Positions 1-6,884 of a stretch of DNA of 9,141 nucleotides are shown here, in pieces. A program made the translations under genes and the position numbers. Numbering within the stretch: position 1 is the first letter of the stretch; every line of letters begins with the position of its first letter. The notes under the pieces are model-generated. The model was given only the letters and a program-made list of their open reading frames with translations, did not search any database and had not been told where the DNA came from. This DNA is from Candidatus Heimdallarchaeota archaeon (GTDB lineage: Archaea > Asgardarchaeota > Heimdallarchaeia > Heimdallarchaeales > Heimdallarchaeaceae): contig JAEOTK010000370.1 in the NCBI GenBank assembly GCA_016839875.1, positions 1 through 9,141 of the forward strand, written 5' to 3'.

Positions 1-87
1 AAAGGTTGGCAATATTATTATAGAGTGAAAATTGAATTTGGGGAGAAGGAAAGAAAAAGAATAGCTGCGGAGTTCAGGAAAGTTTGA
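1..87 (+). CDS. 3' end of an unidentified upstream gene (partial)
   Basis: The first frame is open from the window edge for 28 codons and ends at TGA (85-87). The other two forward frames close within the first 26 bases. The tail reads KGWQYYYRVKIEFGEKER and then a basic stretch ending FRKV, with the charged and aromatic composition of a real protein C-terminus. Its stop overlaps the TTG start of the next gene in the four bases TTGA (84-87), an overlap typical of translationally coupled operon genes. Too little is present to name a family. The neighbour is a small zinc-binding protein, so the pair may share a cytoplasmic role, but that is inference. Confidence 0.6.
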   Translation, partial: KGWQYYYRVKIEFGEKERKRIAAEFRKV

Positions 88-536
88 AAAGCCAAGAAAT
101 GATGCAATATTATATTAGATGTGCTTTATGTAATAAAATGAGCACTCTAAAGGAAGCTGCATTAGAAGGGTGGGAGATCTGCAATGGCTGTCAATTAGTA
201 TTCTGTACCGAATGCAAAAATCAAGCAGATAATGAAGTCGTTTGCCCTGGCTCAGTTTACTTTAAGGAACACAAACCATATTTTGCTCTCCTTCCTGTAG
301 AACAGATCATGGATCTTGCTGAAGATCTTCATAAAGATCCTAAAGAAGGAAAATTCATACGTAAGTTATTTTTTGAGGATGAAAAGAAAAAAATAGAGCT
401 ATTAAAAGGTGAAAAAAAGAAAGATGTTCCTGACTTTAGCATTGTGAGATTTAGAGAAGAGCAATGGAGAAAATTTGGCACTGTTTTAGTTAAAAGAAAA
501 GACGGTAAGTTCCTCACTTGGGGACAAATAGATTAA
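84..536 (+). CDS. Small Cys-rich zinc-binding protein, function unknown
   Basis: A 150-residue cytoplasmic protein with no signal peptide or membrane helix. The N-terminal 65 residues carry eight likely metal ligands: C13-x2-C16, C33-x2-C36, C41-x2-C44, C54 and H63. This spacing suggests two zinc sites in a cross-brace or double-ribbon fold, loosely like RING, FYVE or B-box fingers, but I cannot assign a named family. Residues 66-150 are rich in Lys and Glu (for example KGEKKKDVPDF) and end in a possible small beta unit, WRKFGTVLVKRKDGKFLTWG. The TTG at 84 is preferred because it overlaps the stop of the preceding gene, and GGAG at 69-72 lies 11 bases upstream. ATG at 99 or 102 is the alternative and would remove five or six residues without touching a ligand. 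A protein- or nucleic-acid-binding adaptor role is a guess. Confidence 0.8.
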   Translation: MKSQEMMQYYIRCALCNKMSTLKEAALEGWEICNGCQLVFCTECKNQADNEVVCPGSVYFKEHKPYFALLPVEQIMDLAEDLHKDPKEGKFIRKLFFEDEKKKIELLKGEKKKDVPDFSIVRFREEQWRKFGTVLVKRKDGKFLTWGQID

Positions 537-538
537 AA

Positions 539-566
539 AAAAAGAGAAAAGAATCTATCTCTTTTT
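539..566. terminator. Bidirectional terminator between convergent genes
   Basis: AAAAAGAGA (539-547) and TCTCTTTTT (558-566) form a perfect 9-bp inverted repeat with a 10-base loop. The repeat covers the 18-base gap between two convergent stop codons and runs into the last codons of the minus-strand gene. Each strand ends the stem in a T run, so the element can act as an oligo-U terminator in both directions. The stem is AT-rich and weak, which suits archaeal U-tract-dependent termination better than a bacterial intrinsic hairpin. Confidence 0.6.
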
Positions 567-2075
567 CCGTTTCAATGTAATGATTGAACCTATTGCAAGA
601 ATCGGTAAAATTGATGCCCAGAGAGAAGCTGGTGCTTGCAGCGTAAGACTTATTTCGTCTGTAGTTTCGTTTCCAAAAGGATCAATCAGCGTAAATGATA
701 AAGTTTGAACTCCTTTTCCAATATTCTTTGGATTTAAATCATACCATAGAACACTTTTTGATGAATTGAAATCTGCATCTATGACATTATCACCGATTTG
801 AACAGTCGCTGTTCTTAGAGGACTCCATTCTATAATATCCAGTTTAAGATCAAATGTACCTTTAATTTCTGATCCTGCAGTGATGAAACTAAAACCATCC
901 ATATCTTTTGTTTTAAAGTAAACGTCCTTGATATTGGGATCTTTATCATCAGTTTTTTCCCAGAATGGAATTCCAGTATCATCATCATTAATGTATGCGG
1001 GTGTGAGTGGAGAGAGATCAACTCCCATAACTGCTAGAACTGTTGGAGCGATATCTTGTTGTGAAACAGCTATTGATTCTTCGTGACGAACAGAGGTGTC
1101 GCTTGTAACAAAAACCATTTCATTTAAATCATCTGAAACATCAGGCCAAGGACCGGCGTTGTGACCTGTATGATACATACCATGGTCGGTACCAACAAGT
1201 ACTAAGGTTTTATCAAGGATATTAGCATCTTCAAGTTCATCTAGAATTAGACCAACCGCTTCATCGCATTCTATCATCGCATTCTTATATTCCACAGAAT
1301 CATCACCGTATCCATGACCTTCTTGATCGGGTTGAGTAAAATGAACACGCAAGTAGAACCTGTCGTTCTGAACGGTTGGTATCCAATCTGCAGCTTTTTG
1401 ACCAAGATAGTTTGTAGCTAAAACTGGGGATTTGTACATTCCAAGCCCTTCATCAAAACCATGAAAGGATGCTGCTAAGGATTCAGCGTCACCAGGTTGC
1501 CAAGAAACGTTAGCAGAAGCAATCAAATAATCTATATCGCTTTTACTATTATCGTAAATAGAACCTCTTGTTGGAGCTTGATTGATATATGTCCAATTTA
1601 TATCATTAGTTAATCCCCAGGCAAATACCAATCCTGTCTTAACATCGCTTCCGAATTCGTCTTTAAGCCTTTCAGAGATTGTGAGATTGTCAGGGATTGA
1701 AAGTTTCAAAGTACCTTCACCCCACATATTGTAAGTTATTCCATGAATTTCTGGACCATAACCTGATTCTATGGTTGAAAGACCTGGATCTGTACTTGTT
1801 CTATGAGAGGTTATTCTAACCTTTTGCCTATAACCAGTTTCAAGTAATCTTAGCGTATTCACGAGTGAACCATCATCTAGGTATTTGTCCATATACTTAG
1901 AAGAAGTTCCATCCCAAGTAATTATTACTGCATTATCGAATTGAGGAACTTGAAAGTCTGCAAAATCATTCTGTTGAAATTTCACTACAGTTGAACCTTC
2001 TGTTGTAAGATTAAAACCAACAAAAGAAGATATCAAAGTTAGCACTACAATGTAAACTACAAGTTTATTTTTCAT
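555..2075 (-). CDS. Secreted, membrane-anchored alkaline phosphatase superfamily hydrolase (type I phosphodiesterase/NPP-like)
   Basis: A 506-residue surface enzyme expected to hydrolyse phosphate mono- or diesters, or possibly sulfate or phosphonate esters, with two metal ions. Residues 1-28 form a signal peptide (MKNKLVVYIVVLTLIS...). Superfamily landmarks appear in order. D55 in ITWDGT is a metal ligand. T95 in STDPGLST is the likely nucleophile, by alignment to the TFPN motif of nucleotide pyrophosphatases. GPEIHGI lies around H111. D250-x3-H254 (PDQEGHG), D297-H298 (TDHGM) and H305 supply the remaining ligands. QQDIAPTVLAVMGV (339-352) is the usual motif closing the catalytic domain. Residues 378-482 look like an Ig-like beta-sandwich. 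Residues 485-501 form a membrane helix followed by LKRKKR, giving a C-terminal anchor with the enzyme outside. It is divergent from the importer genes, which suggests extracellular processing before uptake. No Shine-Dalgarno precedes the ATG, and TTTTATG (minus strand, 2101-2107) would start a nearly leaderless mRNA. The exact substrate is not determinable. Confidence 0.88.
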   Translation of the reverse strand: MKNKLVVYIVVLTLISSFVGFNLTTEGSTVVKFQQNDFADFQVPQFDNAVIITWDGTSSKYMDKYLDDGSLVNTLRLLETGYRQKVRITSHRTSTDPGLSTIESGYGPEIHGITYNMWGEGTLKLSIPDNLTISERLKDEFGSDVKTGLVFAWGLTNDINWTYINQAPTRGSIYDNSKSDIDYLIASANVSWQPGDAESLAASFHGFDEGLGMYKSPVLATNYLGQKAADWIPTVQNDRFYLRVHFTQPDQEGHGYGDDSVEYKNAMIECDEAVGLILDELEDANILDKTLVLVGTDHGMYHTGHNAGPWPDVSDDLNEMVFVTSDTSVRHEESIAVSQQDIAPTVLAVMGVDLSPLTPAYINDDDTGIPFWEKTDDKDPNIKDVYFKTKDMDGFSFITAGSEIKGTFDLKLDIIEWSPLRTATVQIGDNVIDADFNSSKSVLWYDLNPKNIGKGVQTLSFTLIDPFGNETTDEISLTLQAPASLWASILPILAIGSIITLKRKKR

Positions 2076-2309
2076 TTAATCACAATTTTATATTATCTTG
2101 CATAAAACAAATCTCACATTATTGAATTTTGTTCTATGACAAAATGGAATTAAAAAAGATAAAAATGATAAAAAAATCTATTAAGTTATTAAAATAGATA
2201 AATAACTAACTAAAGCAGTTGTTTTTTCATCACTACAAAAAATTTATAGTCTGATACTCTGAATATATTTTGATATTTATTGGATATCAACAAAAAGGTT
2301 GAAGATAAA
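2076..2309. promoter_or_regulatory. Divergent intergenic control region with interleaved inverted repeats
   Basis: This 234-base AT-rich gap separates the minus-strand hydrolase from the plus-strand solute-binding protein and must hold both promoters. Two overlapping inverted repeats sit near its middle: ATCTATT (2176-2182) with AATAGAT (2193-2199), and AGTTATT (2184-2190) with AATAACT (2201-2207). They could be regulator sites acting on both genes, but matches of 7 bp in such AT-rich DNA can arise by chance. No small gene or structured RNA was seen here. Confidence 0.4.
2235..2249 (+). promoter_or_regulatory. Archaeal BRE/TATA promoter of the solute-binding protein gene
   Basis: An A-rich stretch (ACAAAAAA) leads into TTTATAG at about 2243-2249, matching the archaeal TFB-recognition plus TATA pattern. 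With the usual 25-27-base distance, transcription would start near 2272. That leaves a leader of about 38 bases before ATG 2310, and only about 8 before the alternative TTG at 2280, so it supports the ATG start. Confidence 0.5.
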
Positions 2310-3806
2310 ATGAAAATGAAAAAAATATTTTTAGTTATAATATTAATTACAGCGTTAACTTTTGGTACGACTGTTCTTATGACTAATGCTATTGTTGACA
2401 ATGGTCCTGTTGCATCTGAAAATCTGAATCAAGCTTCAGTATTAACATTCGTAACAAGACATGATGTAACAATACAAAATGAATTTGAAGCTGAATTTCT
2501 AACTTCAGATTACGCAATAAATGCTGGAATCACTGATTTAGTCTTCAAAACAGCATCAACTGATGCTGGATGGAAAACTCTTCTTGAAGATGAAAGTAAA
2601 TCTATCGATGTAGCTTGGGGCGGAGGTCCCGCACTGTTTAACACTATGGATGATTATGGATTACTCCATCACATTGATAATCAAACACTAATTGATTTAT
2701 TAGACGCTAAAGTTCCCAATGAAGTTGCTGGCTTAGCTATTAAATCATGGGATGAATCAGATAATCTCATATGGATTGGTAATGCAATTTCATCATTCGG
2801 ATTTACTGTAAATCATGATTTCTTAGATGACCATGGTCTTCCAGTTCCTAATACATGGGAAGAATTAGCCACTCCTACATACTATCTTGGTCCAAACATA
2901 AGAGCTATAAGTTTTGGAGATCCACCTACTACTACATCTAATACCAAAATTGTTTCAATTATACTACAAGCTTTTGGATGGGAAGATGGGTGGTCTATTC
3001 TAACAAGAATAGGTGCCAATGCTGGTATTTATCCTGGTTCTGTTGATACTAGAGCTGCTGTAGTTTCTGGTGATGTTGGTATTGGTATGACCATTGATTT
3101 CTATGGTGTTATCGCTAAACGAGAAAACCCAAATACTGAATACATTATACCAGAAGGGCAATCTATAGTTAATGGAGATCCTGTCGCAATTGCAGCTAAT
3201 TGTGACAATTTTGACGGTGCTTACGCGTTCTTTGAGTATCTTTTCTCACTAGATGGTCAAAATACTTGGATGCACGAAGGATTAGACAGACTTCCCGCAG
3301 TTGCAGAAGCCTTTTTGACTCCTTACGGACAAACAAGAACAGATCTTTATTCTCTTTACAATGATACCCTTGTAAATGAAGGTATAGACTTTGATGAAAA
3401 TCTAGAGACAGATTTACTACAATTTACAATATATTACTACCATGAAACCATCTCTGGTTTACACAACAACCTTAGAAATACTTGGGGAACCCTTCTTACT
3501 GCATTAGAAGATGAAGATATAAATGGTACTCAATTTCAAGATCTAGCCTATGAAATGGGAGAAGTACCATATACAATGGCAGAAGCAATTACACAGAATG
3601 AGGAATATCAGAGTGGTACAGTGCGAGCTTCAGAACTAGAATCACAATGGCGTTCTATGGCAAAAGCAAGATATGCTAATATAATCTGCCAGATTGAGGG
3701 AACATGTGAAGAAACTAATGGTACACCATTCTTTATCGCTCCTGCTATTATATCAACAATGTTCATAGCAGCATTGACTATTTTGCGCAAAAGAAAACAA
3801 AAATAA
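2310..3806 (+). CDS. ABC importer solute-binding protein, Fe3+/thiamine/AfuA-like class, C-terminally membrane-anchored
   Basis: A 498-residue extracellular binding protein for an ABC importer. MKMKKIFLVIILITALTFG and following residues form a signal peptide. The two-lobe body starts at about residue 43 (ASVLTFVTRHD), followed by SIDVAWGGGPALF (98-110), the hinge-like segment ISSFGFTVNHDFL (160-172) and VPNTWEELATP (179-189). GDVGIGMTIDFYG (254-266) and YIIPEGQSIVNGDPVAIAAN (278-297) resemble the COG1840 (FbpA/AfuA-type) iron, thiamine or sugar-phosphate class, as does FFEYLFSLDGQ (307-317). Residues 365-455 form a mainly helical extension. Residues 473-491 are a membrane helix followed by LRKRKQK, so the protein is tethered to the outer face. 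C460 and C466 could form a disulfide beside the membrane. ATG 2310 is chosen over TTG 2280, which would put ten polar residues before the signal peptide. The permease gene follows 138 bases downstream. The ligand is unknown, and no FbpA-type tyrosine pair could be placed. Confidence 0.87.
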   Translation: MKMKKIFLVIILITALTFGTTVLMTNAIVDNGPVASENLNQASVLTFVTRHDVTIQNEFEAEFLTSDYAINAGITDLVFKTASTDAGWKTLLEDESKSIDVAWGGGPALFNTMDDYGLLHHIDNQTLIDLLDAKVPNEVAGLAIKSWDESDNLIWIGNAISSFGFTVNHDFLDDHGLPVPNTWEELATPTYYLGPNIRAISFGDPPTTTSNTKIVSIILQAFGWEDGWSILTRIGANAGIYPGSVDTRAAVVSGDVGIGMTIDFYGVIAKRENPNTEYIIPEGQSIVNGDPVAIAANCDNFDGAYAFFEYLFSLDGQNTWMHEGLDRLPAVAEAFLTPYGQTRTDLYSLYNDTLVNEGIDFDENLETDLLQFTIYYYHETISGLHNNLRNTWGTLLTALEDEDINGTQFQDLAYEMGEVPYTMAEAITQNEEYQSGTVRASELESQWRSMAKARYANIICQIEGTCEETNGTPFFIAPAIISTMFIAALTILRKRKQK

Positions 3807-3808
3807 CC

Positions 3809-3870
3809 TTACTTTTTCTTTTTTTTCTTTGTTTTTACTATTACTCTTTGAGTTTTTTTTTATTTCTCTT
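3809..3870 (+). terminator. Oligo-T terminator after the binding-protein gene
   Basis: Starting three bases after the TAA stop, the plus strand carries repeated T runs of five to nine, broken by single C, G or A bases, over about 60 bases. Archaeal RNA polymerase stops at such U-tracts without a hairpin. Partial termination here would produce more binding protein than permease, the usual ratio for an ABC importer. Confidence 0.6.
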
Positions 3871-3876
3871 TCATTT

Positions 3877-3884
3877 TTTATAAA
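3877..3884 (+). promoter_or_regulatory. Possible TATA box of the permease gene
   Basis: TTTATAAA lies about 65 bases before the permease start and would give a transcript beginning near 3906. The bases just upstream are T-rich rather than the A-rich BRE expected, so this is a weak candidate. If real, the permease is transcribed separately as well as by readthrough. Confidence 0.35.
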
Positions 3885-3944
3885 TTTGAGGGAGAAAATT
3901 CAAAAAGTCTTAATTAATATGATACTCGAGAATAAGAAAATGGA

Positions 3945-6857
3945 ATGTTTGAGATGGCAGGTTCTAAAAAGAAAACAAAAGTAGAGAATAAAGAAAAAAG
4001 TGGGAAAAAAGGTCGAGGTTCTATTATCGATATCCTTTACAAGAAACTATTAAGAGACCCTTCTACAAATTTCATTATAGTGGTTGTTGTTTTCGTCTTC
4101 GTAGTATGGATGATTATACCTCTTTTTACAGTCCTCTCTGGAGCGGTATACTTTGAAGGTGCCTGGTCAGGACAACCAATTGCTAATGTATTCAATATGA
4201 CTTCAGAAGAAAATGAATTCTTCATTCCCGCTGGAGATCCGTTTACTCATTTCTATGAAAAGAGTGATCAAGATTTAGGTGGATCTGCAACTTCATTTGA
4301 ATATAAAGATGATTTAATATTTGTTTCGGAGAAAACGCAAGGAATAGAAGTTTTAAACATCTCTGACATTGATGATGTTGTTGAAATCACTGATTATTCA
4401 GATGAAGTTTCCTCATTCTCAGATATGGTTATAGAAGGAGATTTTCTCTATGCTGCTGGAGGTTTAAGCGGTTTAGTAATATTCAATTTATCTGATATTA
4501 TGAATGATTTTGTTCCAATATCTTTCACTCCAAAAATAGCCAATACTTCAACTACAAATTTCATACATCTATCCAATGATTTAGTTTTCCTTGATAAAAA
4601 CGGAAAAGGTTTCACAATCATTGATGTATCAGATGTTACAACACCTGAACTTGTTTCAAATGTTACAATAGATACGGATGTTTATGATTTAGCAATTAAA
4701 GATTCTTATGTATATATCGTCGGTTACTCCACTGGATTAATGATTTATGATATCAGTGACCCATATGATCCAATAATGATTCAGACCTACACAGTGTTTC
4801 CTGCTATACAGACTGGTGCTTTAAGAACTCAAGATATCAAGATCATTGACGATGTAGCATTCATAGCTCATAACGACGGTTTTGCCATGCTCAACATTAG
4901 TAATCCCTTAGATGTAACATATCTTGGAGCACTAGAAAATGAAATAAGTGGTGAAAAGTCTCAAGGTGTTGATGTATTTGGGGATTATGCTTTTGTTTCA
5001 ATAATTAACGATCTAACTTTCGATTATGGGGTTAAGATGCTAGATATTAGTAATGCTTCTGATATCTACGAAACCACAAGATATCAATCTGCACTTTATC
5101 GAACTCAAGATATTTTTGTTGATGAACTAAATGATAGGCTTTTTCTCGCTCAAGAGAAAGGAGGTACTTTTATCTTCGATATTTCTTCTCCATCACTTTT
5201 TGTTGAACTTGCTATTTATAATGATACACATGTAATAAGAATTCACACATTCAGTGGAAAGAATAGAGGCGTGATAATAAATACTATAATTTTAGGAGTA
5301 GCTACCACCCTATTTTCGATTTTACTTGGTACAGCTCTTGCTTTCATTTTAGCGAGATATGAGTTTCCTGGAAAGAAGATTGTAAGTATGTTAGCTTTAG
5401 CTCCATTAATCATCCCGCCATTTATATCAGGTATGGGATTTCGTTTGATTCTAGGACCTTCAGGTTTTGTTAATAATTTCATTCTTGTACCTTTATTCAG
5501 TACCAAAATCATAATTACTGGATTTGTGGCAATATGTTTTGTTCAATCCTCCCATTTCTATGCTTTAGTCTATCTAAATGCATTTTCCTCATTTATCAAT
5601 ATTGACCCTAGCATGGAGGAATCAGCTGAAAACCTTGGTGCAGGAAAGCTCAAATTATTTACTTCAGTTACATTACCTCTTGCTATGCCAGGTATTGGTG
5701 CTGGTTCAATCTTAGTACTGATTCTAGCAATGGAAGATGTTGGGACTCCTATTATCTTTGCTGCAATGGGTGATAATGCTGCTAAAGAATATCTTACTTA
5801 TTGGATATTTGAAAAATTTCAAACGGCAGGTTCACCAGTTATCAAGCCTGAAGTACTTGTTTTAGGAACAATCCTCCTTATAATAGCGTTACTTGGTTTT
5901 CTAGTAATCAGAAAGTATGTTTCTTTGCGTAAATATTCAATGATCAGTAAAGGTAGAGCTGGAGAATATAGAATGTCTAAGCCAAAGTGGAAATTGCTCT
6001 TCATATATCCATTTCTAGTACTTTTATTTGCTTTTTCACTATTAGTGCATGTGGGAGTTTTCCTAATGTCTATTATGAAGACACTTGGGCCAACTACGGC
6101 CGCGGATATACAATTTACGTTTGAAAATTACAAGTTAATTTTTGTTTCGTCTATTTACAATATTCCGCCGTTCTTGGTGAATACGCTCATTTACAGTATT
6201 ACGGCCACGATATTGATAATAATAATAGGCTCTTTAGCTGCATATGTTATAAGCAGGAAGAACTTCAGAGGAAGAACTATCTTGGATGCATTAGTAACAC
6301 TTCCAATTGCAATTCCTGGGATAGTTTTAGCAATAGGATACTATAGAACATTCGATTGGAGTGGCATAGCTGCAGCAAATCCAAATTGGTTCAACAACAT
6401 GATGGCTAATGTAACAGGATCACTTAGACTCGATCCATTCATAGGGGTTGCTGTTACTCTACTAGTTTTGAGCTATACTATTAGGAAGATTCCATTCACT
6501 GTAAGATCTGCATTTGCAGGATTGCAACAAACAGATGAGGTTCTTGAAGAAGCATCCTTCAATCTTGGTGCAAGTAGAATGAAGACTTTCAGCAAGATTA
6601 CAATTCCATTAATCTCTCTAAATGTATTTGCAGGTTCTTTGGTTTCCTTTATTTACTGTTTATCTGAGGTTTCGACAACAATTTTCTTGATATTTGAAGC
6701 AAGAGCTGGAACCTTAACATGGTTAATGGCATGGAATCCACTTAAATTCCAGATATTCTGCGCTTTAGGAGTAATATTGATGCTCTTACAAATATTTAGT
6801 CTATTCGTAACAAATGTTATTTTAGGTTCAAGAGCAGAAGCAATAACTGGAATCTAA
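3945..6857 (+). CDS. Fused double ABC permease with an inserted extracellular seven-repeat LVIVD beta-propeller
   Basis: A 970-residue inner-membrane subunit of a type I ABC importer. A Lys-rich cytoplasmic N-terminus (1-40) precedes helix 1 (42-66). Residues 67-440 lie outside and contain seven LVIVD-like motifs, each a strand, then G/D-D-x-Y/F, then a hydrophobic D/N-I/L-S ending; examples are IEVLNISD, LVIFNLSD, FTIIDVSD, LMIYDISD, AMLNISN, VKMLDISN and TFIFDISS. Helices then resume at about 444-468, 480-500, 519-541, 584-608 and 636-656. A second set of six follows (683-708 to 935-958). Both halves have the EAA loop that docks the ATPase: EESAENLGAGKLKLF (558-572) and EEASFNLGASRMKTF (868-882), each followed by an LP or IP. 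This matches FbpB/ThiP-like fused permeases of about 500-550 residues plus an insert of about 375. ATG 3954 is an alternative start. It pairs with the upstream binding protein; no ATPase gene is adjacent. Confidence 0.9.
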   Translation: MFEMAGSKKKTKVENKEKSGKKGRGSIIDILYKKLLRDPSTNFIIVVVVFVFVVWMIIPLFTVLSGAVYFEGAWSGQPIANVFNMTSEENEFFIPAGDPFTHFYEKSDQDLGGSATSFEYKDDLIFVSEKTQGIEVLNISDIDDVVEITDYSDEVSSFSDMVIEGDFLYAAGGLSGLVIFNLSDIMNDFVPISFTPKIANTSTTNFIHLSNDLVFLDKNGKGFTIIDVSDVTTPELVSNVTIDTDVYDLAIKDSYVYIVGYSTGLMIYDISDPYDPIMIQTYTVFPAIQTGALRTQDIKIIDDVAFIAHNDGFAMLNISNPLDVTYLGALENEISGEKSQGVDVFGDYAFVSIINDLTFDYGVKMLDISNASDIYETTRYQSALYRTQDIFVDELNDRLFLAQEKGGTFIFDISSPSLFVELAIYNDTHVIRIHTFSGKNRGVIINTIILGVATTLFSILLGTALAFILARYEFPGKKIVSMLALAPLIIPPFISGMGFRLILGPSGFVNNFILVPLFSTKIIITGFVAICFVQSSHFYALVYLNAFSSFINIDPSMEESAENLGAGKLKLFTSVTLPLAMPGIGAGSILVLILAMEDVGTPIIFAAMGDNAAKEYLTYWIFEKFQTAGSPVIKPEVLVLGTILLIIALLGFLVIRKYVSLRKYSMISKGRAGEYRMSKPKWKLLFIYPFLVLLFAFSLLVHVGVFLMSIMKTLGPTTAADIQFTFENYKLIFVSSIYNIPPFLVNTLIYSITATILIIIIGSLAAYVISRKNFRGRTILDALVTLPIAIPGIVLAIGYYRTFDWSGIAAANPNWFNNMMANVTGSLRLDPFIGVAVTLLVLSYTIRKIPFTVRSAFAGLQQTDEVLEEASFNLGASRMKTFSKITIPLISLNVFAGSLVSFIYCLSEVSTTIFLIFEARAGTLTWLMAWNPLKFQIFCALGVILMLLQIFSLFVTNVILGSRAEAITGI
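4278..5204 (+). repeat. Seven tandem LVIVD-type repeats within the permease
   Basis: Diverged protein-level repeats of about 35-50 residues start near residues 114, 157, 204, 245, 294, 337 and 385 of the permease. Each reads roughly as a hydrophobic strand, a D-D/G-D-x-x-F/Y turn, a second strand, a small G-rich turn, and a strand ending in D/N-I/L-S. Seven copies match a complete beta-propeller, as expected for the LVIVD family (PF08309-like). There is no close DNA-level identity between copies, so the array is old rather than a recent duplication. Confidence 0.8.
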
Positions 6858-6880
6858 TTCCTTTCTTTTTTTCTTTTTTT
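6858..6880 (+). terminator. Oligo-T terminator after the permease gene
   Basis: Two runs of seven T separated by one C (6866-6880) follow the permease stop and fit archaeal U-tract termination on the plus strand. On the minus strand this tract is A-rich, so the converging gene has no matching U-tract in the 27-base gap and must end by other means or run into the permease antisense strand. Confidence 0.6.
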
Positions 6881-6884
6881 GATT

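Noticed and set aside
2086..2095. Strong TATA-like ATATAAAA on the minus strand before the hydrolase
   Set aside because: It lies only 11-20 bases from the ATG, so transcription would begin inside the coding region and lose the signal peptide; the TTTTATG further upstream fits better.
2280..2309. TTG start extending the binding protein by ten residues
   Set aside because: It would place a polar segment before the signal peptide, has no Shine-Dalgarno, and would lie only about 8 bases from the predicted transcription start. ATG 2310 fits better.
3919..3984. A 21-codon open frame (ATG to TAG) overlapping the permease start in another frame
   Set aside because: It could be a leader peptide, but it has no convincing ribosome site or recognisable composition and is short enough to occur by chance.
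5243..5512. Minus-strand open frame of 89 codons inside the permease
   Set aside because: It sits opposite well-conserved membrane helices of the permease and shows no family features.
2310..6857. Naming the importer as an iron (Fbp) or thiamine (Thi/Tbp) transporter
   Set aside because: Family resemblance is at class level only; no ligand-specific residues could be placed, and this class also carries sugar phosphates and phosphonates.
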